A stretch of DNA of 64,000 nt from JANMES01 sp038229715 (GTDB lineage Bacteria > Planctomycetota > Phycisphaerae > Tepidisphaerales > Tepidisphaeraceae): positions 1 to 64,000 of the forward strand of contig JBBROD010000008.1 of NCBI GenBank assembly GCA_038229715.1, written 5' to 3'. The notes under the pieces were generated by a model. The model did not search any database, had not been told where the DNA came from, and was given only the letters and a program-made list of their open reading frames with translations. Positions 44,070 through 52,625 of this stretch are shown here, in pieces. Position 1 is the stretch's first letter; every line of letters starts with the position of its first letter. The translations under genes and the position numbers were made by a program.

Positions 44070-45422
44070 ATGCATCACGCCACGGACCACGCCGCACCCA
44101 CACGCGCAACGCCACCGTACCAGACTGACTTCACTGCCGATGAATTCATCGCGCGGCGGGCGAAGATAGCGGAGATGATCGGCTCGACGGGAATAGCCGT
44201 TCTTCGCGGATTGACCATGATGGCGGGAGCGGCGTTTCGACAGTCGAACGAGTTTTATTACCTATGCGGCGTGGATGTGCCGTCGGCCTTTCTCCTGATC
44301 GACGGGACGCGCGGGGGACGCAGCACGCTTTACCTTCAGCCGATCAATCCACAATACGAACGCAGCGACGGTACACAACTTTCGTACGAGGATTCGGAAC
44401 TGCTGCTGAGAATGACCGGCGTGGACGGCATCCGGTTGTGTAGCGATCTGGCGGCCGACTTAGGCAAGCCCAAGGTGGTCTACACGCCGCGCTTGCCCGG
44501 CGAAGGATCGCAAACCTATCGCGATACACTCATGTTCGCTGCGCGGATGAATGCCAATAACGCCTTCTCGGGGCAGGTTTCCCCTGAGGAGTTTTTCCGA
44601 TTACGTCTTGAATCAGTGCTGCCGGCGGCGGAGTTTCGCGATCTGCTGCCGCTTTTGGACCGCCTGAGAGTGGTCAAATCGCCGGCCGAGATCGCCGTGA
44701 TGAGGATCGCCGGTCGGCTGACCGCTGAAGCGGTCGTGCAGGCGATTCGGCTGAGCAAGCCGGGCGTGTATGAGTATCAACTGGCGGCTGCGGCAGAGTA
44801 TCACTTTCGGTCGCACGGCGCTCGAGGCGGAGCGTATCGCGCGATTGTCGCAAGCGGTCCGAACGTTTGGAACGCCCACTATCACCGAAACAGTCGAAAG
44901 CTCGAAAACGGCGACATGATCCTGATGGATTACGCGCCGGACTTCAATTTTTACACCAGCGATATCGGCCGCATGTGGCCGGCGGGTGGCCGCTACTCCC
45001 CGGTATTTCGGCAACTGTACGGTTTTATCGTGCAATACCACAAGACGCTCCTCGAACATATCCGCGCCGGACTGACTGGCCCGCAGATCGAGCATGCCGC
45101 CGCCGCGCAGATGCAGAGTGTTGTCGATTCAACCCGATGGATCAAGCCGATCTACCAAGCCGCCGCCCGGAAAGCGCTCACGTTCGGGCGACACCTTACG
45201 CACAGCGTCGGGATGGCTGTGCATGATCCGGGCGAGTTTCTGTCCGCACCGATTCCTGAAGGCATTGTCTTGGCGCTCGATCCACAAATGTGGGTGCCTG
45301 ACGAGCAGTTGTACGTGCGAGTCGAAGACACTGTCGTCATTAAAAACGCCGGGGTAGAAAATCTCACAGCCAACGCACCGGTCTATGCCGACGAAATCGA
45401 ATCCATCCTGAATCAAACCTGA
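44070..45422 (+). CDS. M24-family aminopeptidase (Xaa-Pro aminopeptidase/prolidase type)
   Basis: A 450-residue pita-bread-fold metallopeptidase, no signal peptide. An N-terminal creatinase-like domain (FRQSNEFYYLCGVDVPSAF) precedes the catalytic domain with the two-metal ligands: D in LMDYAPDF, D in TSDIGRMWP, H in THSVGMAVHDPG, E/D region in LDPQMWV, and E in RVEDTVV. The usual downstream residues are present, although the fourth ligand position reads LALDPQM rather than the usual T.EPG. Such enzymes release the residue before proline or split Xaa-Pro dipeptides. AAGGAG precedes the ATG at 44070 by 9 bases. Third gene after GH78 C and the Hyp-arabinosidase, which is unusual company for a peptidase. 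Confidence 0.85.
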   Translation: MHHATDHAAPTRATPPYQTDFTADEFIARRAKIAEMIGSTGIAVLRGLTMMAGAAFRQSNEFYYLCGVDVPSAFLLIDGTRGGRSTLYLQPINPQYERSDGTQLSYEDSELLLRMTGVDGIRLCSDLAADLGKPKVVYTPRLPGEGSQTYRDTLMFAARMNANNAFSGQVSPEEFFRLRLESVLPAAEFRDLLPLLDRLRVVKSPAEIAVMRIAGRLTAEAVVQAIRLSKPGVYEYQLAAAAEYHFRSHGARGGAYRAIVASGPNVWNAHYHRNSRKLENGDMILMDYAPDFNFYTSDIGRMWPAGGRYSPVFRQLYGFIVQYHKTLLEHIRAGLTGPQIEHAAAAQMQSVVDSTRWIKPIYQAAARKALTFGRHLTHSVGMAVHDPGEFLSAPIPEGIVLALDPQMWVPDEQLYVRVEDTVVIKNAGVENLTANAPVYADEIESILNQT

Positions 45423-45668
45423 CGTAAATGGACCAACGACAGGCCTCGTGAAGCATTTGATGCCAATGTCAGCCGGCTATGCAGCCGCGACGGCCCATGC
45501 CCGGCAAACCACCGATGCCGGAACCACCCCAGTCGGCGCCGCAGTCATCGGGCGAATTTGCCCGGCCGGTGTACAATCAGGATTTCTCGCCAGACCTGCT
45601 TCCGCTGGAGTTGCGGGATAACGACCCGCTGGGCATCTCCCGCGTCGTCGATGGCGTGCGAACGTCGG

Positions 45669-46610
45669 CTAATTCCGCTCACGAAGTCGAGGATCGAGCG
45701 CATCTCGAAGGGCGTCGCCCAGCAGATTAAGAGCCAGGCAGAGTAGAAAGATTGCGAATGTCGCGCCGGCCAGTTGCCACCACACGCCACGCAGCAGCTC
45801 GGACTTGGCGTCGTCGATCATGCGCCCCCAACTCGGCCGATCGCTGATGCCCAAGCCAAGAAAAGCCAGCGCCACCTCGGCCTGCACAAAATCAACGGCC
45901 ATCAGGCTGAAGGTGATAATGACCAGGTGAAACACGTTGGGCAGCAGGTGACGCGTGAGGATCCGCATCGGCCCGACGCCGCACGCTTTGGCGGCCGTCA
46001 CATATTCGAGATCGCGCAGCTTCATTACCTCTGCGCGGATCAGCCGGCAAAGGCCTACCCAACTCGTCAGGCCCAGCGACATCACGACCACGGCGAGTGG
46101 ACTTATTTCCAAGCCCAAGATCGGCTCGCCCTTCAGCGCGTACGCCAGCGTCATTGCCAGGAGAATCCACGGTACGGAATTAACAGTTGAGAACAGCCAG
46201 ATGACAACGTTGTCAACCCAGCCACCGACGTATCCCGCCAGCACGCCAAGAGTTGTGCCCACTGCGATGCTCACCACGCTGGAAAGTACGGCGAGCGTAA
46301 GCGCGACCCGCGCGCCGTAAAGGAGACGCCAAAAAACGCTCCTGCCCAGAATATCCGTGCCGAGCCAAAGTGCCGGTTGCGCCAGAGATGGCATCTGGTA
46401 GCTTTCCCCCGCGACGCGAGTGATTGCAGTGTCCATCAGCGGCGTGAAGGCGGCGCCCGCTGCGATCATGTAGAGACCGACGATCGCCAGGCAACATCGC
46501 GTAAGGCGCTTCTGGCAAAGCCGCTGCCATGATTCGCGCCATGGCGAACGCGGTTGCGACATGCTAATGGGTGCGCCAGGAGCGGGGTGATCGGCAAGGG
46601 CGGCGGTCAT
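45669..46610 (-). CDS. Peptide/oligosaccharide ABC transporter permease (DppC type)
   Basis: A 313-residue membrane protein with the DppC/OppC layout: a first transmembrane segment near residue 40, the GTDILGRSVFWRLLYGARVAL motif before the core, five more helices, and the EAA loop AAKACGVGPMRILTRHLLPN that contacts the ATPase. The ATG at 46610 overlaps the stop of the DppB-like gene by 4 bases, favouring it over an upstream ATG at 46673. Last of the six-gene operon from 58384. No ATPase gene follows: 45423-45668 holds only a weak opposing frame and the end of the convergent M24 gene. Confidence 0.9.
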   Translation of the reverse strand: MTAALADHPAPGAPISMSQPRSPWRESWQRLCQKRLTRCCLAIVGLYMIAAGAAFTPLMDTAITRVAGESYQMPSLAQPALWLGTDILGRSVFWRLLYGARVALTLAVLSSVVSIAVGTTLGVLAGYVGGWVDNVVIWLFSTVNSVPWILLAMTLAYALKGEPILGLEISPLAVVVMSLGLTSWVGLCRLIRAEVMKLRDLEYVTAAKACGVGPMRILTRHLLPNVFHLVIITFSLMAVDFVQAEVALAFLGLGISDRPSWGRMIDDAKSELLRGVWWQLAGATFAIFLLCLALNLLGDALRDALDPRLRERN

Positions 46611-47587
46611 CGCAGCCTCACACGAGGGTCGGCGATCGTGTAACAGATGTCGGTCAGCAGCAGCGCCATGCAATAGGAAACCGACATGGCATACGTGACG
46701 ACCATCACCACCGGGCGGTCGTTGTTGAAGATTGATTCAACCAGCAGGCTGCCGACGCCAGGGATCTGGAAGAGCCTCTCGAGGAACAGCGCACCCAGAA
46801 ACAGCGTCGGCAAGGCAGTGACCGTGCGCGTGAGGATCGGGATCATCACGTTCCGCATTACGTGTGTGAGGTAAATGCCGCTGGTGCCGACGCCTTTGGA
46901 CTTAGCCGTGCGGACGTAGTCGGCGCCCATTTCTTCGAGGACCACGGTGCGGTAAAAGCGCGTGCCGGCACCCATCCTGCAGATGACGCTCACCAAGATG
47001 GGCATGGCCATGAAATGCACCGCCGCGAGGCCGGAATCCCAGCCGGCGATGGGAAACAGCTGCCACTTCACCGCTAGAAGCCACTGAGCAACCATATAGA
47101 TGCTCAGCGCGGGTACGCTCATCCCCAGCACGCAGAGAAACGTGACGGCCAAGTCGCCCATTCGTCCGCGGTGGCGAGCGCACCATAACGAGGCGATGAT
47201 CTGCATGCCTAACTCGATGACGAAGACCGGGAACTGAATCGAGAACGACACCGGCGCTTTGGACTTCATCAACGACCAGACGGATTCCTGATAACGCATC
47301 GATTCAGGGAATCGAAACAGCAGCGTGTCGAAAAACTGCGAGTCGAATGCGGCGGCAACACTTCCGGTCAAACGCGCGTGACGAATGTTGAGCCACACCG
47401 GCTTGTCAATTCCCATGCGGTGGCGGATCGCGACCAAGTCGGCGTCGGTCGCCATTTTACCTGCATAACTTCGGGCAGGATCACTGGCGACCAGCGTGAA
47501 CATCGTGAACGTGAACAGCACCACGCTCAGCGTGATAGGGATTGTCCAGAGGATTCGGCGTACCAAATAAGACCACATGGGCGGCAT
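46607..47587 (-). CDS. Peptide/oligosaccharide ABC transporter permease (DppB type)
   Basis: A 326-residue DppB/OppB-like permease: MWSYLVRRILWTIPITLSVV N-terminal helix, a long external loop (residues about 40-130, with the DPARSYAGKMATDADL region typical of the family), five further helices and the EAA loop TAKSKGVGTSGIYLTHVMRN. ATG at 47587 overlaps the end of the binding-protein gene by the tight spacing usual for translational coupling; ATG 47578 is the alternative. Forms the channel with the DppC-like partner. Confidence 0.9.
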   Translation of the reverse strand: MPPMWSYLVRRILWTIPITLSVVLFTFTMFTLVASDPARSYAGKMATDADLVAIRHRMGIDKPVWLNIRHARLTGSVAAAFDSQFFDTLLFRFPESMRYQESVWSLMKSKAPVSFSIQFPVFVIELGMQIIASLWCARHRGRMGDLAVTFLCVLGMSVPALSIYMVAQWLLAVKWQLFPIAGWDSGLAAVHFMAMPILVSVICRMGAGTRFYRTVVLEEMGADYVRTAKSKGVGTSGIYLTHVMRNVMIPILTRTVTALPTLFLGALFLERLFQIPGVGSLLVESIFNNDRPVVMVVTYAMSVSYCMALLLTDICYTIADPRVRLR

Positions 47588-47588
47588 C

Positions 47589-49361
47589 TCAAGGGTGCTT
47601 GAACCGGTCGCGATGGGCGGATTCGTCCAGCGACTGATAGGCACGCAATCCGTGCGCATAAGTGTTGATCTGGAAGTTCTTCACCCATTCGTAATACAAC
47701 GTGTACGCGGTGGGGTAATGCGTCAGGATCCACGGACAATCTCGCACGACGATCGATTCCATGTGTTCATAAAGCACCTTTCGCTCCGGGGTCGGCGGGA
47801 GTTGGATCGCGCGTTCGTAGAGCGCGTCGAACTCGGCATTGGAGTACCCCGTTGCATTCACGCCGCGCTCCACTGCGTTCTTACTGTAGAACAGTTGAAG
47901 GAACGTCTGCTCGTCCGGGTAATCGGCCTGCCAGCCGAGCGCGTACATCTGCGCCTCACGGGCGTCGATCATTTCCTGGAAGCGCGCCCACGTGCGGTGC
48001 TCCGGACGGATTGTCAGGCCAATGCTCGCTATCTGCGACACCATGAAGTCTGCCATCTGACGATATCGCGTGTCCGTTCCGGGCAGGAGCAGGCTGAGCA
48101 CCGGGATCGGACCGCCGTTGATCGCCTCCGCTTCCTTCACCTTTTGCCGGGCGGCTCGCGGATCGAATACGGTGTTGGGATTGATTGCGTCTGGGTCGAA
48201 CGTTTCAAACTCCGGCGGTATCGGACCGATCGCGGGCCGACCTCGGCCGTTGAGATAGACTTGCACGTACTTCTTGCGATCGAACGCCATCGAGATCGCC
48301 TGCCGGAGTGGAAGGTTTTTCCCCATTACCGGGTCGCGCATGTTGATGCCGATGTACTGAACGGCAGGCATTGGCGTCTTGAGCAGCCTTATACCGGCCG
48401 CTTCCATCTGGGGCGTGAGCGTGCCGTTATCGACGTTGATCGCCTGTGAAAATGATTCCTTCGGAATGCCGTTGATGTCGAACCGCCCCTGCTGGAACAG
48501 CAGCCACGACGGCAATTCTTCGACGAAGTACTCCATCTGGATCCGAGTAATTTGCGGCCGCTTTGGCGACGCATGGCCGTTCGACCCCGTCTCACCGCGA
48601 TACACCGGATTGACCGCCAGGACGATCCGCTGCTCCTGCAGATGTTCCGCCAAGCAATAGGGACCACTTCCGATGGGGTGGCGCCGCAGTTTGCCCTTCC
48701 AATGGTCGGCCGCGGCCTTCGACACCGGAGCCGATGAAACCTGCGCGAGGGAGTAAACGAACTGCGGCGTCGGCCGATCCAGTTCGATCACGAGTGTGAA
48801 CTTATCCGGCGCTCGCAAACCAGCGACCGGACGATCCCAGTCGATCTGGTCCTCCGGCGTTTGACGCGTGTACCTCCACCAGTCGTCGAGCCCCCTGACT
48901 CGGCCTTGGAATAATCCGGAGTAGTTAGGGCTTGCCAGTTGAAAGCTGGCGATGCGTTTCCACGCGAAGATAAAGTCGGCCGCGGAAACCTCCGGACCCA
49001 TTCCGTCGGCGAAGACCGCATGCTCGGGGTCGTAATAGTGCACGCCGCGACGGATGGGGATCGACAGGATCCTCCCGTCTCCACTGACCGTCGGCATGGT
49101 GGTGGCCAACTCGGGGAACAACTCAAACGGCCGCTTGTCGGGCATGTAATTGTACAGACATTCAAAGACTTGGCCGGCGATCTGTGAGCTGGTCGTATCG
49201 TACAACTCGGCGGAATCGAATGATTTAATGTTCACCGCGTACGAGACATACAATGTGTGCGGGTCACGCCGCGGTGTAATAGCCAGCGATGCCCCAATGC
49301 CGCCGACGATGATCGCCACGAGCGCTAAGTAGCCGAAGAAAATCCACTTCATTTTCCGCAT
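47589..49361 (-). CDS. Extracellular solute-binding protein, family 5 (peptide/oligosaccharide)
   Basis: A 590-residue SBP_bac_5 protein. It begins with a single hydrophobic segment (WIFFGYLALVAIIVGGIGASLA) without a lipobox cysteine, so it may be an uncleaved membrane anchor. The body has the family signature: GQVFECLYNYMPDKRPFELF, the HPIGSGPYCL motif, NLPLRQAISMAFDRKKYV, and a C-terminal region mentioning ALGWQADYPDEQTFLQLF, typical of dipeptide/oligopeptide-binding proteins. Starts 3 bases after the stop of GH78 D, in the same operon. Could bind glycopeptide, oligopeptide or oligosaccharide; sequence alone does not decide. Confidence 0.9.
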   Translation of the reverse strand: MRKMKWIFFGYLALVAIIVGGIGASLAITPRRDPHTLYVSYAVNIKSFDSAELYDTTSSQIAGQVFECLYNYMPDKRPFELFPELATTMPTVSGDGRILSIPIRRGVHYYDPEHAVFADGMGPEVSAADFIFAWKRIASFQLASPNYSGLFQGRVRGLDDWWRYTRQTPEDQIDWDRPVAGLRAPDKFTLVIELDRPTPQFVYSLAQVSSAPVSKAAADHWKGKLRRHPIGSGPYCLAEHLQEQRIVLAVNPVYRGETGSNGHASPKRPQITRIQMEYFVEELPSWLLFQQGRFDINGIPKESFSQAINVDNGTLTPQMEAAGIRLLKTPMPAVQYIGINMRDPVMGKNLPLRQAISMAFDRKKYVQVYLNGRGRPAIGPIPPEFETFDPDAINPNTVFDPRAARQKVKEAEAINGGPIPVLSLLLPGTDTRYRQMADFMVSQIASIGLTIRPEHRTWARFQEMIDAREAQMYALGWQADYPDEQTFLQLFYSKNAVERGVNATGYSNAEFDALYERAIQLPPTPERKVLYEHMESIVVRDCPWILTHYPTAYTLYYEWVKNFQINTYAHGLRAYQSLDESAHRDRFKHP

Positions 49362-49364
49362 AGC

Positions 49365-52300
49365 TCAGTTACCAGAGGTACACGCGTACGGGCTTGCAAA
49401 GGAGTACGTGCCCGAGCCGACCGTAAAGTCTGCGACGCCATTGGCAAAGCGGGCGGTTTTAATCGGTTGCCCGGATTCTGTGATGGTTGACGCATCGCTC
49501 GTCGGCACGGATACGGTTGCGGTGGTGTTAGCCGGAATTGTCAACCGCAGGGAAAAGATGTTGTTGTCGACTTTCCAATTGGTGTTCACGGGGCCGCGAA
49601 TGGTGTCAAGCGTTGCACGGCACGAGGTAAAGCCCGGCCCTGGCTTGGGGGCGATTACAATATGCTTATATCCGGGGACTGCCTCATCTGGTGAAATTCC
49701 GGCGATGTTTTCCCAAAGCCACTGGCCGACCGACGCGTGGGCGAAGTGATTGCTCGACGCCCAGATGTGATCGTGCCAGTGCTCCCAGATGGTTGTCGCG
49801 CCCTGATCCACCATGTACCCCCACGACGGTTCGGTACGTAAGTTCACCAGCGCGCACGCTTCATCGTGATAGCCGGCCTTGCTCAACTCAAGAATCAATC
49901 GATGACTGGCCTGGATGCCGGTGGATAGGTGACCGCGGAACGACTTGATGCCCTCACGCAGTTTCTCGATCGCTTTGCGACGCAGGTCGGCGTCGAGCAG
50001 ATCGAATGACAGCGCGAACACGTAACACGACTGCGATCCGGTTCCGACGGTTCCGTCCGGCTTGACGAAATTCTTGTTGAATGACGCACGGATGTCATGG
50101 AACAGTTTTTTGTAGTGGTCCGCGTCTTCATGGCGGTCGAGGGCAATGGCCATTCTCGCAACCAAGTCGGTCGAGTGGGCAAAAAAAGCCGTCGAGAAAA
50201 TGTCGGTAGGAATGCCCTGGCCGGCTAGCCAATCGTTGTACTGCTCGCCGCGGCCGTTGACGAACAGCAGTGTATCCTTGTTATTATTGTAGATGTAGTC
50301 GACCCACCGCCGGGCCGATTCAAAATGTTCGGCCAACAATTGCTTGTCCGCGTAGTCGATGTACATCCAGTAGGGGATTACGGTTCCGGCGTCTGACCAT
50401 CCGGGCGCCGCAGCGAACACGCCGTACACCGCGCCGGGTTTTGTTCCCGCTGGCTTGTTGTGGAACCCTGTGTGGAAGTGTGGCGTAAGCGCGGTGTAGG
50501 CTCCGTCATCAAACTGCGCGTCGCGGATGTCCAGCAGCCATTTAGTATAAAACGCCCCCATATCCATCGTGTAGGTGGACGTCTGGCTGAACGCCTGAAT
50601 GTCACCCATCCAGCCAAGCCGCTCGCTGCGTTGCGGGCAGTCAGTGGGGATGCTCATCAGGTTGCCGCGCAGCGTCCATAGGATGTTGTGAATCAGGTGA
50701 TTGGCGATGTCATTGGAAGATTCAAACGTCGAAATCATTGGCGCGTCAGTGTGGAAAACCATTCCTTCTAGGTCATCGATCCGTGGCGGTTGGGTCAGTC
50801 CTTCGACCTGCACGTAGCGAAACCCGTGATAGGTAAAGTGCGGCTCGACCACCTGCTCGTCATTGGTCGCGACGGCGAAGATGTCCGTGGCGCGGGCGCT
50901 ATGCAAATGCGCGACGTCGATCGCGCCGGTGCCCGCCGGATCAAGCCGCTCGGCAGGCCGAACGACTACATCCGCGCCGGCGGCTCCCCGGATTCGTAGC
51001 CGGCACCAGCCGACCATGTTCTGGCCCATATCGAACACATAAACGTTCTTCATGGGTGTTTTGAGTGCGATCGGTTTTAGCGTCGCCTTAATGCGGATCG
51101 GATCATTCCGCTGCGCGACGAGTTTGATAGCCGGATCAGCCGGCACCGCGTCGGCAGCTATCCAGGCGGAGTCGTCAAAACCAGGCTTATCCCATCCGGG
51201 CTGGGCAAGCGATAAATCCTGGATCTCTCCGTCGTAGATTTCGGAGCATTGGATCGGCCCCTTGATCGACGTGCGCCAGCTATCGTCGCTCACGATCGTC
51301 TGCGTTTTGCCGTCCTCGGTATCGATATCGATCCGCGCCATTAGCTGCGCGTAAGGTCCGTATCGCTCTCGACCCCGAGGGGCAATTGCGCCGACCGGCC
51401 CGGCATACCAACCGACGCCAAGCAAGGCACCGACAGCATTCTCGCCTTGGACGATCTGCGACGTGACGTCGAACGTCTGATATGGAATGCGGATGTTATA
51501 TTCGGTCCATCCTGGCGAAAGGATATGGTCGCCAACTTTTTCCCCGTTCAGCCGCATCTCGTACAAACCTCGCGCCGTGACGTAAGCGGTCGCGCGTTTG
51601 ACCTTACCTGTGACGATGAACTTCTTGCGAAGCATTGGCACCGGCTGAGCCATTTTGTTGTCGAACGGAGTGGTCGAGAACCGCAGGCCGTCGACCAGAA
51701 ACTTACGGTGAGTGACTGTATTATCCATTGAATCCGGCGTCTCAACGACCGCGCCGAGCGCGACATTTTTAGTGCCCGACATCACCGCCAGCTCTGACAG
51801 TCCGATGGAAAATAGCGGATAGTTGGGCTGACCGGTGTCACCGAGTTTCGTCGCGGTCAAGCGGACATACCGCGCCTCGGTCGGCTCGAAAGAATTGGAA
51901 AGTCTTCCGGACAATGCCGGCGGCGTAACATCGCCGGCGGTTTCGTCGACGACGGTTTTCGCGTCCGATAGATCCGACTTGTTCGACACTTCAATCTTAT
52001 ATCGCAGCGGAAAGTGCTTGCCGTGATACAGCGGGTAAAGGTGCACGGCGTCAATCGTCTGTCCCTTACCTAGATCGAGCATGATCCATTTTGGCTGGTT
52101 CTGATCACTGCTCAGTGCCGCAAGGAAACCGCCATTGGTGCGGGCGTTGCCTTTACTGATGGCCGGCGAGGTAATCCAACTGCCGGTCCAGTCGGTCGGC
52201 GAAAGAAGCCCCGCTGACCACGTCGCGATCTCGCTCCATTGGGACTGCTTTTTGTCCTGATCCCATACCCGCACGTGCCAGTAGGCGTGTTCACCGGACT

Positions 52301-52619
52301 GCAACGCGCGACCTTGGTAGATGATATGAATCGATTCATCGGACTGAACGACGCCGCTGTCCCACAGGTCGGCCTTTGCGTCGTCGGCTAAAAGCTTCAG
52401 TGAGGATGCAACCACCACCTGGTACGACGTCTGTCGCTGTCCGCGATCTGCCGATTGCAGAGTCCAGAAAAAGCGAGGTTTGACGATATCAATACCTTGG
52501 GGGTTTACGATGTACTCGCAGCGCAAGTGGGCCGGCTCGATCGCCGCCGATGCGGAGCTGATGCCGCTGAAAAACATCGCGGCGAGAAGACATGTCGTCA
52601 GGTTGTATTTCATTCGCAT
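49365..52619 (-). CDS. GH78 alpha-L-rhamnosidase D
   Basis: A 1084-residue secreted GH78: signal peptide (about 1-25), N-terminal domain (LRCEYIVNPQGIDIVKPRFFW), discoidin-like insertion (about 180-305, WIMLDLGKGQTIDAVHLYP), Bac_rhamnosid_N (ARGLYEMRLNGEKVGDHIL), catalytic barrel with acid E666 in DCPQRSERLGWMGD and base E946 in GATTIWEHWHDH, and C-terminal sandwich. Closest in motif to B and E. Between GH78 E (6-base gap) and the binding-protein gene (3-base gap) in the operon 58384 to 45669, so the enzyme and the importer are made together. ATGs at 52619 and 52613 are both possible. Confidence 0.93.
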   Translation of the reverse strand: MRMKYNLTTCLLAAMFFSGISSASAAIEPAHLRCEYIVNPQGIDIVKPRFFWTLQSADRGQRQTSYQVVVASSLKLLADDAKADLWDSGVVQSDESIHIIYQGRALQSGEHAYWHVRVWDQDKKQSQWSEIATWSAGLLSPTDWTGSWITSPAISKGNARTNGGFLAALSSDQNQPKWIMLDLGKGQTIDAVHLYPLYHGKHFPLRYKIEVSNKSDLSDAKTVVDETAGDVTPPALSGRLSNSFEPTEARYVRLTATKLGDTGQPNYPLFSIGLSELAVMSGTKNVALGAVVETPDSMDNTVTHRKFLVDGLRFSTTPFDNKMAQPVPMLRKKFIVTGKVKRATAYVTARGLYEMRLNGEKVGDHILSPGWTEYNIRIPYQTFDVTSQIVQGENAVGALLGVGWYAGPVGAIAPRGRERYGPYAQLMARIDIDTEDGKTQTIVSDDSWRTSIKGPIQCSEIYDGEIQDLSLAQPGWDKPGFDDSAWIAADAVPADPAIKLVAQRNDPIRIKATLKPIALKTPMKNVYVFDMGQNMVGWCRLRIRGAAGADVVVRPAERLDPAGTGAIDVAHLHSARATDIFAVATNDEQVVEPHFTYHGFRYVQVEGLTQPPRIDDLEGMVFHTDAPMISTFESSNDIANHLIHNILWTLRGNLMSIPTDCPQRSERLGWMGDIQAFSQTSTYTMDMGAFYTKWLLDIRDAQFDDGAYTALTPHFHTGFHNKPAGTKPGAVYGVFAAAPGWSDAGTVIPYWMYIDYADKQLLAEHFESARRWVDYIYNNNKDTLLFVNGRGEQYNDWLAGQGIPTDIFSTAFFAHSTDLVARMAIALDRHEDADHYKKLFHDIRASFNKNFVKPDGTVGTGSQSCYVFALSFDLLDADLRRKAIEKLREGIKSFRGHLSTGIQASHRLILELSKAGYHDEACALVNLRTEPSWGYMVDQGATTIWEHWHDHIWASSNHFAHASVGQWLWENIAGISPDEAVPGYKHIVIAPKPGPGFTSCRATLDTIRGPVNTNWKVDNNIFSLRLTIPANTTATVSVPTSDASTITESGQPIKTARFANGVADFTVGSGTYSFASPYACTSGN

Positions 52620-52625
52620 CTCATC

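Noticed and set aside
45479..45730. An 83-codon plus-strand frame rich in proline
   Set aside because: It overlaps the 3' end of the DppC-like gene on the opposite strand, has no clear ribosome site and no recognisable similarity; kept out as probably non-coding.
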